Shown one piece after another: positions 1 to 7,194 of a stretch of 27,177 nt of DNA. The stretch covers positions 1-27,177 of the forward strand of contig JAFYGX010000219.1 in NCBI GenBank assembly GCA_017543025.1, given 5' to 3'. Origin of the DNA: Solobacterium sp. (GTDB lineage: Bacteria > Bacillota_I > Bacilli_A > Erysipelotrichales > Erysipelotrichaceae). Made by a program: the position numbers and the translations under genes. Numbering within the stretch: position 1 is the first letter of the stretch; each line of letters begins with the position of its first letter. The notes beneath the pieces are model-generated. The model saw nothing but the letters and a program-made list of their open reading frames with translations, was not told the origin of the DNA and searched no databases.

Positions 1-53
1 ACATAAACGGTAACCTCCATGAGAATTATACCACAGATGGGCATAGATGGGAA
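1..53 (-). promoter_or_regulatory. Promoter, SD and start codon of a leftward gene outside the window
   Basis: On the minus strand, TATAAT at 25-30 is preceded by TGG, giving an extended -10, with a -35-like TTCCCA at 48-53 and a 17-base spacer. Downstream is GGAGG (plus positions 14-18), then nine bases, then ATG at 4-2. Only the start codon and one further base of the gene are inside the window, so its product is unknown. This implies a gene divergent from the dtd unit. Confidence 0.6.
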
Positions 54-78
54 TACAGAAAAGCGTAACTGTTGACAT

Positions 79-99
79 AAAAAAGCCCGATTTCTCGGG
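79..99 (-). terminator. Minus-strand-oriented terminator-like hairpin
   Basis: CCCGA (86-90) and TCGGG (95-99) form a 5-bp stem. Read on the minus strand the loop is GAAA and the stem is followed by six T (plus A79-A84). No leftward gene lies immediately to its right, so it would have to end an antisense or small RNA. On the plus strand there is no T-tract. Confidence 0.4.
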
Positions 100-149
100 A
101 ATAATCTGTATTTTCAAATCATTTCGGTTTAAAACTTAGGAGGTCCTGT

Positions 150-203
150 ATGATCGGAAGCAGAGACTGTGCTCAGGCCGGGGTGCGAAATGGATGCCGG
201 TAA
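150..203 (+). CDS. Possible 17-residue leader peptide upstream of dtd
   Basis: ATG at 150 follows AGGAGG (138-143) at a six-base spacing, which is an excellent ribosome binding site. The frame closes at TAA after 17 codons (peptide begins MIGSRDCAQAG). It ends 33 bases before dtd. It may be a regulatory leader peptide or the surviving start of a lost gene. There is no family recognition and no protein-level support. Confidence 0.25.
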   Translation: MIGSRDCAQAGVRNGCR

Positions 204-228
204 CAGGGAAGAAATGCCGTGCTATAAT
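200..228 (+). promoter_or_regulatory. dtd operon promoter, extended -10
   Basis: TATAAT at 223-228 preceded by TGC (extended -10), with GTAACA at 200-205 (four of six consensus bases) and a 17-base spacer. The -10 ends only eight bases before the dtd ATG at 237, so initiation about seven bases downstream would give a message with almost no 5' leader. Confidence 0.7.
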
Positions 229-236
229 GGCAGGCG

Positions 237-710
237 ATGAAAACAGTAATTCAAAGGGTAAGTGAAGCCTCGGTAACCGTTGACGGTACCGTTACGGGGG
301 AAATCGGACACGGGTATATGATTCTTGCGGGGTTTTCGGAAGAAGATGATGAGCAGACTGCGGAGCGGATGGCAGATAAGATCCGGAAGCTGCGGATCTT
401 CGAGGATGAAAACGGCAAGATGAACCGGTCCATCGAAGATGTGAACGGAGCGATTCTCTCCATCTCGCAGTTTACGCTGTATGCGGATTGCCGGAAAGGA
501 AACCGACCGAGTTTTGTGAATGCGGGAGATCCGGCTCATGCGAAAGCGCTGTATCATCATTTCAATTCTGCGCTGCGAAGCTTCGGAATCCGGACAGAGG
601 AAGGGATTTTCGGGGCTGATATGAAAGTCCGTCTGCTCAATGACGGACCTGTGACGATTACAATGGATTCCAGGGAGGTGCTGCATGGGAAAAGTAATAT
701 ACGGAAGTGA
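237..710 (+). CDS. dtd: D-aminoacyl-tRNA deacylase
   Basis: This cytosolic enzyme hydrolyses D-amino acids (and mischarged glycine) from tRNA, a chirality proofreading step in translation. The 157-residue length is near that of bacterial DTD. The family signatures are visible: SQFTLYADCRKGNRPSF in the middle and NDGPVTITMDS near the C-terminus, which carries the Gly-Pro region of the active site. The ATG at 237 gives the usual N-terminus (MKTVIQRVSEASV). The 3' end overlaps folD by 26 bases, so the two are probably co-transcribed. The promoter is so close to the ATG that the mRNA may be leaderless; a weak GGCAGG lies just before the start. Confidence 0.95.
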   Translation: MKTVIQRVSEASVTVDGTVTGEIGHGYMILAGFSEEDDEQTAERMADKIRKLRIFEDENGKMNRSIEDVNGAILSISQFTLYADCRKGNRPSFVNAGDPAHAKALYHHFNSALRSFGIRTEEGIFGADMKVRLLNDGPVTITMDSREVLHGKSNIRK

Positions 711-1533
711 GCTGGCAGAAGAACTGAGAGAAGAGATCCGCAATAAGATCATTGCACTGAAATCGGAGGGAAAACGGGTACCGTGTCTTGCGGTAATACT
801 GGTCGGAGACAATCCGGCTTCGCTTTCCTACGTGAAAGGCAAAGGAAAAGCATGTGAATCGGTCGGAATGAAGAGCCGGGAGATTGATCTGCCGGGCAAT
901 GTTTCGATGGATGAGCTGAAGCGCGTGATTCATGAACTGAATGACGATGCGGCAGTAGATGGGATTCTCCTGCAGCTGCCGCTGCCGGACGGGTTATCCG
1001 AAACGGAAGCGCTGCTGGAAATTCGGCCGGAGAAAGATGTAGACGGGCTTCACCCGCTGAATGTGGGGAATTTCTATCTGAATCGTCCGTGTATGATTCC
1101 CTGCACCCCGCTTGGCATCATGGAGCTTCTGAAGAAGATGGAATGCAATCCGGACGGGAAGCGGGCAGTTGTGATCGGCCGCTCGAAGCTGGTCGGCACC
1201 CCGGTTGCCCGGCTTCTTGAAAATGCCAATGCGACTGTGTCGGTATGTCATTCCCATACAGAGAATCTGAAGGAAATCTGCAGGCAGGCAGATATTCTCA
1301 TTGTGGCAATCGGCAGACCGAAGTTCATCACTGCGGAATATGTCAGAGAAGGCGCTTATGTGATTGACGTCGGCATCAACCGGATGGAAGACGGGCGTCT
1401 CTGCGGGGATGTGGATTTTGAAGGTGTGAAGGATGTCGCAGGCTATATTACCCCCGTTCCGAAGGGGGTCGGCCCGATGACAATCACGTGTCTGCTGATG
1501 AATACGATGAAAGCGTATGGAGCGGGGAAATGA
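685..1533 (+). CDS. folD: Bifunctional methylenetetrahydrofolate dehydrogenase / methenyltetrahydrofolate cyclohydrolase
   Basis: FolD interconverts 5,10-methylene-, 5,10-methenyl- and 10-formyl-tetrahydrofolate in the cytosol, feeding purine synthesis and formyl-Met-tRNA. The 282 residues match the family length. The catalytic Tyr-Val-x-x-Lys type motif is visible (YVKGKGKA, Tyr49 and Lys53), then DGILLQLPLP, PCTPLGIMELL, and the Rossmann-type cofactor site VIGRSKLVGTPVARLL. The start is supported by GGGAGG at 673-678 inside the end of dtd. The stop overlaps the next gene as ATGA (1530-1533), a sign of translational coupling. It works with glyA, found about 18 kb downstream, in one-carbon metabolism. 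Confidence 0.96.
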   Translation: MGKVIYGSELAEELREEIRNKIIALKSEGKRVPCLAVILVGDNPASLSYVKGKGKACESVGMKSREIDLPGNVSMDELKRVIHELNDDAAVDGILLQLPLPDGLSETEALLEIRPEKDVDGLHPLNVGNFYLNRPCMIPCTPLGIMELLKKMECNPDGKRAVVIGRSKLVGTPVARLLENANATVSVCHSHTENLKEICRQADILIVAIGRPKFITAEYVREGAYVIDVGINRMEDGRLCGDVDFEGVKDVAGYITPVPKGVGPMTITCLLMNTMKAYGAGK

Positions 1534-1733
1534 TTGTACCGGATTATGATCTGAATGACATCGTTGAGATGAAGAAAGAACATCCCTGCCGGAAATCCAG
1601 AGTATGGAAAGTGATCCGCATGGGAGCCGACATCAAGATCAAATGTCAGGGATGCGGCGCGGTGATCATGTTTCCGCGTCATGAATTTGAACGGAAGCTG
1701 AAACGGGTCGTGGAAAAAGCCACGGCAGAGTAG
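1530..1733 (+). CDS. DUF951 small zinc-ribbon-like protein
   Basis: A 67-residue basic protein beginning MIVPDYDLNDIVEMKKEHPC. It has cysteines in HPCRK and CQGCGAVIMFPR, which could bind a metal or nucleic acid, and it matches what I know of the DUF951 family often found beside ychF in Bacillota. A start at 1488 would extend the protein into folD; the ATG at 1530 is preferred because it has GGAG at 1519-1522 and makes an ATGA overlap with the folD stop. It is the only intact conserved gene here ending in TAG. The frame stays open through the TAG into ychF (see findings). Molecular function is not established. Confidence 0.85.
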   Translation: MIVPDYDLNDIVEMKKEHPCRKSRVWKVIRMGADIKIKCQGCGAVIMFPRHEFERKLKRVVEKATAE

Positions 1734-1766
1734 AAAGAGAATTTCGCGGAGAAAGGAATAATAAAC

Positions 1767-2867
1767 ATGGCACTGACAGCAGGAATCGTCGGACTTCCGA
1801 ATGTGGGGAAGTCGACGTTATTCAATGCAATTACAAACAGCCAGGTACTGGCAGAGAATTATCCGTTCGCAACAATCGCACCGAATGTCGGTGTGGTGGA
1901 AGTGCCGGATAAACGGATGGAAGATTTGAACGAGCTGTTTCACCCGAAGAAGACAATCTATACGACATTTGAATTTACCGACATTGCCGGACTGGTGCGC
2001 GGCGCATCCAAGGGGGAAGGGTTGGGTAACCAGTTTCTCGCCAATATCCGTCAGGTAGATGCGATCATCCATGTTGTACGCTGCTTTGAAGATCCGGATA
2101 TCGAACATGTCGAAGGTTCGGTTGATCCGGTGCGCGACATTGAAGAGATCAATCTGGAGCTGTGCCTGGCAGATCTTGAAACGGTGGAAAACCGGATTGC
2201 CAAAGTGCTTCGCAAGGCACAGACAAAAGAAAAGGGGGCTGTGGAAGAAAATAATGCGCTGCAGCGGTTTAAGGAAGCGCTGCTGGAAGGAAAGCCGGTC
2301 CGGCTGCTTGACCTCAGTGCATCGGAAAAGGAACTGCTGAAGAACTACTCGCTTCTGACGGCGAAGCCGGTGATTTATGTTGCCAACATGAGTGAAGATG
2401 AGGTCAGCGATCCGAACAGCAGTGAACATTATCGGAATGCAAAAGCATTTGCGGATCGGGAAGGCAGTGAATGCATCGCGGTTTCCGCCCGGATGGAAGA
2501 AGAGCTTTCCGGCATGGAGCCCGAAGAAAAGGAAGCGTTCCTTTCGGAACTTGGAATTCCGGCTGCCGGTCTGGATCAGATCATTCAGGCGGCGTATCAT
2601 CTGCTTGGCCTCCGTACATTCTTTACGGTTGGCGAACCGGAAAACCGGGCATGGACGTTCAGAGAGGGAATGAAGGCACCGCAGTGTGCGGGCATTATTC
2701 ATACGGATTTTGAGAAAGGCTTCATTAAAGCGGAAGTCTACAGCTATGACGACATCATGGAATACAAGACGGAAGCGGCTCTGAAGGAACACGGAAAGAT
2801 CCGGATTGAAGGAAAAGATTATCTGATGAAGGACGGAGATATTGTATTCTTCCGTTTCAATGTGTAA
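1767..2867 (+). CDS. ychF: Ribosome-binding ATPase YchF (OLA1/EngD family)
   Basis: YchF is an Obg-family P-loop ATPase that binds ribosomes and is linked to the oxidative stress response. The 366 residues match the family. The Walker A motif GLPNVGKS is at residues 9-16 and the G3 motif DIAG at 72-75. The G4 position reads NMSE (207-210) instead of NKxD, the change that gives this family ATP preference. A coiled-coil segment (about 130-190) and a C-terminal TGS domain (about 280-364) follow. AAAGGA precedes the ATG. It lies 33 bases after DUF951 and 36 before darA, in the same transcription unit. Confidence 0.97.
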   Translation: MALTAGIVGLPNVGKSTLFNAITNSQVLAENYPFATIAPNVGVVEVPDKRMEDLNELFHPKKTIYTTFEFTDIAGLVRGASKGEGLGNQFLANIRQVDAIIHVVRCFEDPDIEHVEGSVDPVRDIEEINLELCLADLETVENRIAKVLRKAQTKEKGAVEENNALQRFKEALLEGKPVRLLDLSASEKELLKNYSLLTAKPVIYVANMSEDEVSDPNSSEHYRNAKAFADREGSECIAVSARMEEELSGMEPEEKEAFLSELGIPAAGLDQIIQAAYHLLGLRTFFTVGEPENRAWTFREGMKAPQCAGIIHTDFEKGFIKAEVYSYDDIMEYKTEAALKEHGKIRIEGKDYLMKDGDIVFFRFNV

Positions 2868-2903
2868 TAAAATAACAGCAGAAGAAGACGGAGGAAACGT
2901 TTA

Positions 2904-3227
2904 ATGAAACTGATTCTCGCAATTGTATCGAATGACGACGCATCCGCAGTCAGCACAGCTCTTACCAAAGAGAAGTTCTCGGTCACGCGGCTTGCGACAA
3001 CCGGTGGCTTTCTGAGAGCCGGAAATACAACAATGATTGTCGGTACGGAAGATGATCTGGTTGAGCGCTGCATTGAAATCATCGGCTCGGAATCCGAGCG
3101 CAGAACCGAGATTGTTCCGTCCACAGCGAGTTATGATGTCGGCCGGTATGCTTCATTCCCGGTGGAAGTTCAGGTTGGCGGTGCGACGATCTTCGTGCTC
3201 GATGTAGAACAGTTCCGCAAGCTTTAA
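2904..3227 (+). CDS. darA: Cyclic-di-AMP receptor DarA/PstA, PII-like
   Basis: A 107-residue PII-like trimeric signalling protein that binds cyclic-di-AMP in the Bacillota; its downstream partner is still poorly defined. The sequence shows the MKLILAIVSNDD start and the TTGGFLRAGNTTMIVG segment forming the ligand-binding strand and loop, and it ends with the usual VEVQVGGATIFVLDV strand. GGAGG precedes the ATG. It is the last gene of the dtd-folD-DUF951-ychF unit and is followed by an intrinsic terminator. It implies that this organism uses c-di-AMP, for example for osmotic or potassium control. Confidence 0.94.
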   Translation: MKLILAIVSNDDASAVSTALTKEKFSVTRLATTGGFLRAGNTTMIVGTEDDLVERCIEIIGSESERRTEIVPSTASYDVGRYASFPVEVQVGGATIFVLDVEQFRKL

Positions 3228-3261
3228 AAATGAATCATAAACGAAGAAAATAAGGGAAACG

Positions 3262-3285
3262 GTCAGCCGGACGGCTGGCTGTTTT
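3262..3285 (+). terminator. Intrinsic terminator after darA
   Basis: GTCAGCC (3262-3268) pairs with GGCTGGC (3273-3279) around a GGAC loop, including one G-U pair, and is followed by TGTTTT. It ends the dtd-darA unit. Confidence 0.75.
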
Positions 3286-3444
3286 CAGTTGATCCTTCTG
3301 TGTCGGATTCCTCTTTGCGCAGGGTAGAAACGAAAACACAAAAAAATAAATCTGTGCGAACCGAAAAGATTATCCTATTATGGTCTGGTATGAATTGGAA
3401 GAGTACTGCGGCAGGAAACTGCAGTACATGAACAGGAGGCGTCA

Positions 3445-4857
3445 ATGACAGCGTTATTGATATCGTTTGCGGCACTGGCAGCCGGGTTTGTGTTCTACGG
3501 CAGAATTGTGGAACACGAGTTTGGACCGGATGACAGGAAAACTCCGGCATATGAGCTGGAAGACGGGGTGGATTATGTGCCGATGGCACCCTGGAAAGCA
3601 TTTCTGGTGCAGCTGCTGAATATTGCAGGCACCGGACCGATCTTCGGTGCCCTGATGGGAGCCTGTTTCGGGCCTGTGGTTTTTCTGTGGATCGTGTTGG
3701 GTTCGATTCTCGGCGGCGGTGTGCATGATTATCTGGTCGGCATGATCTCGGCGAGACATGAAGGAAAGTCAATCGGAGAGCTGACAAACATTTATCTGGG
3801 ACCGGTTCCGGGCTGGATCATGCGGATCTTTTCCGTGATTCTGTTGCTTCTTACCGGAACGGTATTTGTCACGAGTCCGGCGGCTCTGATCGCAAGGCTT
3901 ACGCCGCCGCAGATGGGCGAATCCTTCTGGGTGGCTGTGATACTTCTGTATTATCTGCTCGCTACGCTGCTTCCGATCGACCAGATCATCGGCAACCTCT
4001 ATCCGGTCTTCGGCGTCGTTCTGATCACCATGGCAATTGCTGTGCTGGGCGGCACGATTCTGGGCGGCTATGCCATGCCGGCATGGAGCTTCTCCGGTTT
4101 CAATCCGCAGGGGCTTCCCGTCTGGCCGTATATGTTCATTACAGTGGCCTGCGGGGCGATCTCCGGCTTTCATGCGACGCAGTCCCCGATGATCTCCAGA
4201 TGCATTACTTCAGAAAAACTCGGCAGAAAGATCTTCTATGGCGCGATGATCTGCGAAGCGGTGATCGCTTTGATCTGGGCGGCAGGAGGCATGGCATTCT
4301 ATGGCAGCACTGCCTCTCTCAGCAATGCCCTTGAGGAGCTTGGACAGTCTGGTGTCGTATATGAGATCTCGCAGGGAATGCTTGGAAAGATGGGAATGCT
4401 GCTGGCTGTAGTAGGGGTGATCGCATGCCCGATTACTTCCGGCGATACGGCTTTCCGCAGCGCCCGTCTGATCCTGAGCGAGATGAGCGGCCTGAATCAG
4501 AAAAAGATCGGCGGCCGTCTCCTGATCACCCTGCCGCTGCTTGGGGCGGGAGCACTGCTCACCCAGATGGATTTTGATGCTCTCTGGCGATACTTTTCCT
4601 GGTCCAACCAGACGCTGGCAATGATCAGCCTCTGGATGGCGGCTGCCTATCTGAGGAAAACGAATCCGAACCGTTACAGTTCTCTGATCGCTGCTCTGCC
4701 TGCAGCCTTCATGTCGGCGGTATCATGCACGTATATTCTGACCGCGAAGGAAGGATTACGTCTGCCGATCCATGCGGCTGTACCGCTTGGGATTATCTTT
4801 GCGATTACCTGCTTCTGTTTTTATCTTTATCATCTTCTGAACAGGAAGAACGTCTGA
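3445..4857 (+). CDS. cstA: Carbon starvation protein CstA-family transporter
   Basis: An integral membrane protein of 470 residues with about a dozen hydrophobic segments. It is a short member of the CstA family; characterised members take up peptides or pyruvate. Family features are the N-terminal FYGRIVEHEFG, the conserved PMAPWKAFLVQLLNIAGTGP, then GGGVHDYLVGMISARHEGKS, and the ITSGDTAFRSARLIL segment. AGGAGG at 3434-3439 lies five bases before the ATG. It is a single-gene unit between the darA terminator and a strong hairpin at 4946. The C-terminal extension of the roughly 700-residue E. coli CstA is absent, as in many Gram-positive members. The substrate cannot be assigned from sequence. 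Confidence 0.93.
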   Translation: MTALLISFAALAAGFVFYGRIVEHEFGPDDRKTPAYELEDGVDYVPMAPWKAFLVQLLNIAGTGPIFGALMGACFGPVVFLWIVLGSILGGGVHDYLVGMISARHEGKSIGELTNIYLGPVPGWIMRIFSVILLLLTGTVFVTSPAALIARLTPPQMGESFWVAVILLYYLLATLLPIDQIIGNLYPVFGVVLITMAIAVLGGTILGGYAMPAWSFSGFNPQGLPVWPYMFITVACGAISGFHATQSPMISRCITSEKLGRKIFYGAMICEAVIALIWAAGGMAFYGSTASLSNALEELGQSGVVYEISQGMLGKMGMLLAVVGVIACPITSGDTAFRSARLILSEMSGLNQKKIGGRLLITLPLLGAGALLTQMDFDALWRYFSWSNQTLAMISLWMAAAYLRKTNPNRYSSLIAALPAAFMSAVSCTYILTAKEGLRLPIHAAVPLGIIFAITCFCFYLYHLLNRKNV

Positions 4858-4945
4858 ACCATACGGCAGAAGCTTTGATGCATGCTCGCATTTCACAGGG
4901 CCGGCTTTGAAGCGTAAAAAAATTCGCTCTTCTGTATCGATAATG

Positions 4946-4985
4946 GGTGACAGTTATGAATCTTTCATAACTGACGCCTTTTTTT
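4946..4985 (+). terminator. Strong intrinsic terminator after cstA
   Basis: CAGTTATGAA (4951-4960) pairs perfectly with TTCATAACTG (4964-4973) over a three-base loop. The helix extends outward past one A-A mismatch to GGTG/CGCC, and seven T follow (4979-4985), then more pyrimidine-rich sequence. It lies about 90 bases after the cstA stop. Confidence 0.85.
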
Positions 4986-5279
4986 CTTTCTTTTTCTTTC
5001 TCTCTCTGCTGCTTTCTTCCGTTCTGTTTCTGTGCAGTAAATCTTATCAGCGGCGAGATACAGGCACTTTTCTCCGGAAGACTCGAATATATACCCGGTG
5101 ACTTCGCCCATTTTTTCAACAGCTTTCTTTCTGTCACCATGAATTGCTTTCATCTTGCGGATCACAACCCCGCCGATTGTCAGGAAATCCGATTCAAAAG
5201 CATCTGCATTTTTAACCTGAAAATCCTTATTTTGCGGCATCCTGACAAATATCCGCAATCTGTCGAAGTCTTCGTGCAA
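4965..5279 (-). CDS. Doubtful leftward ORF with a basic C-terminal tail
   Basis: A 104-codon minus-strand frame with protein-like composition in its middle (FLTIGGVVIRKMKAIHGD) and a Lys/Arg/Glu-only tail caused by the T/C-rich tract after the cstA terminator. The only available 5' start is TTG at 5279, immediately after an in-frame TAA, with no Shine-Dalgarno site. The stop lies inside the terminator stem. No family is recognised. It may be the remnant of a gene whose start is lost, or chance. An internal ATG (MPQNKDFQVK) is another possible start. Confidence 0.25.
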   Translation of the reverse strand: MHEDFDRLRIFVRMPQNKDFQVKNADAFESDFLTIGGVVIRKMKAIHGDRKKAVEKMGEVTGYIFESSGEKCLYLAADKIYCTETERKKAAERERKRKKKRRQL

Positions 5280-5382
5280 AAATTATAAAGTTTATAAAAT
5301 CAGCAGTTTGCCGATGAGCTGAAGTTTAGTTCGAAAGTTTATTGCAGAATTTCGGTAAAAACAGGTAAATAAAGCGGGCGAT

Positions 5383-5724
5383 ATGACAGTAAATCAAAAG
5401 ATTCATATTGTGCGAAAAGAAAAGAAGATAACAGCTGCAGTTCCTGCAGAAAAACTTGGAATCAGTCAAAGTACTGTGGTCAGATATGAGAACGGGTCTG
5501 TTAAGTAGATCCCATTGGATTTGCTGAATAAGATGGCCGATATTTTTGGCTGTTCTGTAAACGATCTGATTGACGGAGACATCAGATATTCTCAGAAAAA
5601 GAGCAGAACCCCAGCAAAGCATTTATCTGAAGATGAGCAGAATCTTCTCCTTACATACCGGGAATTATCATCTGAAGAAAAGAACGCAGTAATCGGTCTC
5701 TGCGATCTTCTCATAAATCATTAG
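5383..5724 (+). pseudogene. XRE-family helix-turn-helix regulator interrupted by in-frame TAG
   Basis: From ATG 5383 the frame reads a Cro/C1-type helix-turn-helix (AEKLGISQSTVVRYENG), hits TAG at 5506-5508, and continues in the same frame with the expected rest of the domain (IPLDLLNKMADIFGCSVNDL) and a short C-terminal region ending at 5724. The whole would be about 113 residues. One nonsense change at codon 42 therefore splits a recognisable regulator. The segment before the recognition helix (ITAAVP) also departs from the usual TQEELA-type sequence, consistent with decay. The region is AT-richer than its neighbours, which suggests acquired DNA. The Shine-Dalgarno site is weak. Restart at TTG 5515 would lack the DNA-binding helices. 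Confidence 0.7.
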
Positions 5725-6091
5725 TCACATCGATAATTTATAGGTGCCGTAAATAGCAGCCGAAAGTTGCGGCTGGAAAATGGTCTGATTATCACATTTC
5801 ATTGATTTTCATCCGGCAGAAAACACAGGCAATGATCGGTTCTTTTCATGCATGATTTTTTGCCGGCACATTTACGGCAGAGCCTGCCTTTGCTTGCAAA
5901 GCTTTGTCTGGCCTGTGGCTGAGTCGGGGCGCCTCATTCCAAAGGAGGTGATCAATATGAAAGCGTTAAGCCTCTGTGTCAGAGCAGCCAGAACAATAAA
6001 GGCTGGCAGACGGCTGCTTAAGAGAATATGGTTTTTTCTCAAATGCTGTTGCAGGGCAGATCCTGCTGAATCGAACTGCAATGGATGGGGT
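5725..6091 (+). other. Gene-poor region with a maximal Shine-Dalgarno site and short cationic ORF
   Basis: No conserved gene is seen. A small hairpin CAGCCG/CGGCTG lies near 5758-5776. AAAGGAGGTGATC at 5941-5953 is fully complementary to the 16S rRNA 3' end and is followed nine bases after GGAGG by ATG at 5957. The frame begins MKALSLCVRAARTIKAGR, is strongly cationic, and carries a Trp-Phe-Phe stretch and Cys-Cys-Cys, then runs antisense into lacI until 6550. Just after the ATG the DNA has inverted repeats (CTCTG/CAGAG, and GCAGCC/GGCTGC enclosing GCCAG/CTGGC). It may be a truncated gene, an antisense peptide or a short toxin-like peptide; none is proved. Confidence 0.35.
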
Positions 6092-7111
6092 TCAGGCTTT
6101 TGGCGCTGCGACAGATTCACTTTCCACAAGGTCAAAGGGAATATCTTCGTGTACGGCGGGGTGGTTGTAATTGATCCGCATCAGCAGGTCTTCCACTCCT
6201 TTTACAGCCAGTGCTTCCGTATTCTGGCGAATCGTCGAAAGGCGGGGAATCGTATACTTGCCGGATTCAATCCCGTCATAACCGATCAGCGAAATGTCTT
6301 CCGGGATGGAAAGCCCCATGTCTTTGACTGCCCGCATGGCGCCGATGGCAATGGTGTCGCCGATCGCAAAGATTGCGGTGATGTCCGGGTTTTTCTTCAG
6401 CAGTCTGCGAGTGCTTTCGTAACCGCCGGCCATGGAGAAGCGGCAGGGTTCATACTGTGTTTTTTCGTCAAAACTGATCCCGTGTTTCTGAAAGGCGTCC
6501 AGACAGCCTTTCATTCGCCGGAACCCTATCTGGGAACCGATCCGGTTTGACATGCCGCCAATGATTCCGATGCGGGTATGACCGCTGCGAATCAGATAAT
6601 CGACGGCCTGATAACCGGATTTTTCGTCATTGGTCGTGAAGCTGGAGAGATTCTTCAGACCGAGTTCGCCTGCGGTATTGGTGAGCAGAACGCACGGTAC
6701 ATCGATCCGGCTGCAGTCCTGACGGAAGAATTCCAGATTGCCGCCGAGAAAAATAAAACCCTTCGGTTTTCTCGCAGCGCACAGCTGCAGTGCTGCCTGC
6801 ACTTCGTTGGCGTATTCGTCCAGAATAGCAATCGCAACATCTTCGCCCGATTCGCGCAGAAGGTCCTGCACACGTTCGAGAATTCCTTCAAAAAACATAT
6901 TCTCGTAACCCTTGACGATTACTGTAATCGCCGAGTTTGACTGCTGCTTCAGCTGTTTTGCGTTGGAATTGGGCTGATAGTTCTGTTCGCGGATGACCTG
7001 CTCAACTCTGATTCTGGCAGCTTCACTGACATCCGGGTGATTGTTGATAACCCGTGAAACGGTACCGATGCTGTAACCGGAGAGCCGTGCGATATCTTTG
7101 ATTGTAGTCAT
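6092..7111 (-). CDS. LacI/GalR-family transcriptional regulator
   Basis: A 339-residue repressor. Residues 1-50 form the LacI helix-turn-helix and hinge (TIKDIARLSGYSIGTVSRVI), followed by a periplasmic-binding-like effector domain (GIIGGMSNRIGSQIG, ITAIFAIGDTIAIGAMRAV, ISLIGYDGIESGKYTIPRLS). It acts in the cytosol, probably binding a sugar or sugar phosphate; the ligand is unknown. No sugar-utilisation genes adjoin it, so its targets beyond itself are not visible here. GAGG lies upstream of the ATG at 7111. Two palindromic operator-like sites sit within its own promoter, which points to autoregulation. Cca is encoded upstream on the same strand with no clear terminator between them. Confidence 0.93.
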   Translation of the reverse strand: MTTIKDIARLSGYSIGTVSRVINNHPDVSEAARIRVEQVIREQNYQPNSNAKQLKQQSNSAITVIVKGYENMFFEGILERVQDLLRESGEDVAIAILDEYANEVQAALQLCAARKPKGFIFLGGNLEFFRQDCSRIDVPCVLLTNTAGELGLKNLSSFTTNDEKSGYQAVDYLIRSGHTRIGIIGGMSNRIGSQIGFRRMKGCLDAFQKHGISFDEKTQYEPCRFSMAGGYESTRRLLKKNPDITAIFAIGDTIAIGAMRAVKDMGLSIPEDISLIGYDGIESGKYTIPRLSTIRQNTEALAVKGVEDLLMRINYNHPAVHEDIPFDLVESESVAAPKA

Positions 7112-7182
7112 AGCGCTGAATTACCTCACTGATTGCGGGCACACCAGATCAGTCAGATGCACATGTTACTGATCAGAAGCCC

Positions 7183-7194
7183 GTAAACGTTTAC
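7183..7194. promoter_or_regulatory. LacI-family operator overlapping the start of transcription
   Basis: GTAAACGTTTAC is a perfect 12-base palindrome with the central CG typical of LacI/GalR operators. It lies directly downstream of the -10, over the expected transcription start, where binding would block initiation of the regulator's own gene. Confidence 0.7.

Noticed and set aside
1818..2792. 324-codon open frame antisense to ychF
   Set aside because: Shadow of ychF: no ribosome binding site, Phe/His/Arg-rich low-information composition, fully covered by a certain gene.
5506..5508. TAG as a sense codon in this organism
   Set aside because: prfA encodes an RF1 with a normal PxT stop-reading tripeptide, and the conserved DUF951 gene ends in TAG.
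5515..5724. Separate 69-residue gene starting at TTG 5515
   Set aside because: Continues the XRE domain in the same frame after the TAG and has no SD of its own, so it is the tail of one broken gene.
5758..5776. CAGCCG/CGGCTG hairpin as a terminator for the XRE gene
   Set aside because: No T-run on either strand next to it.
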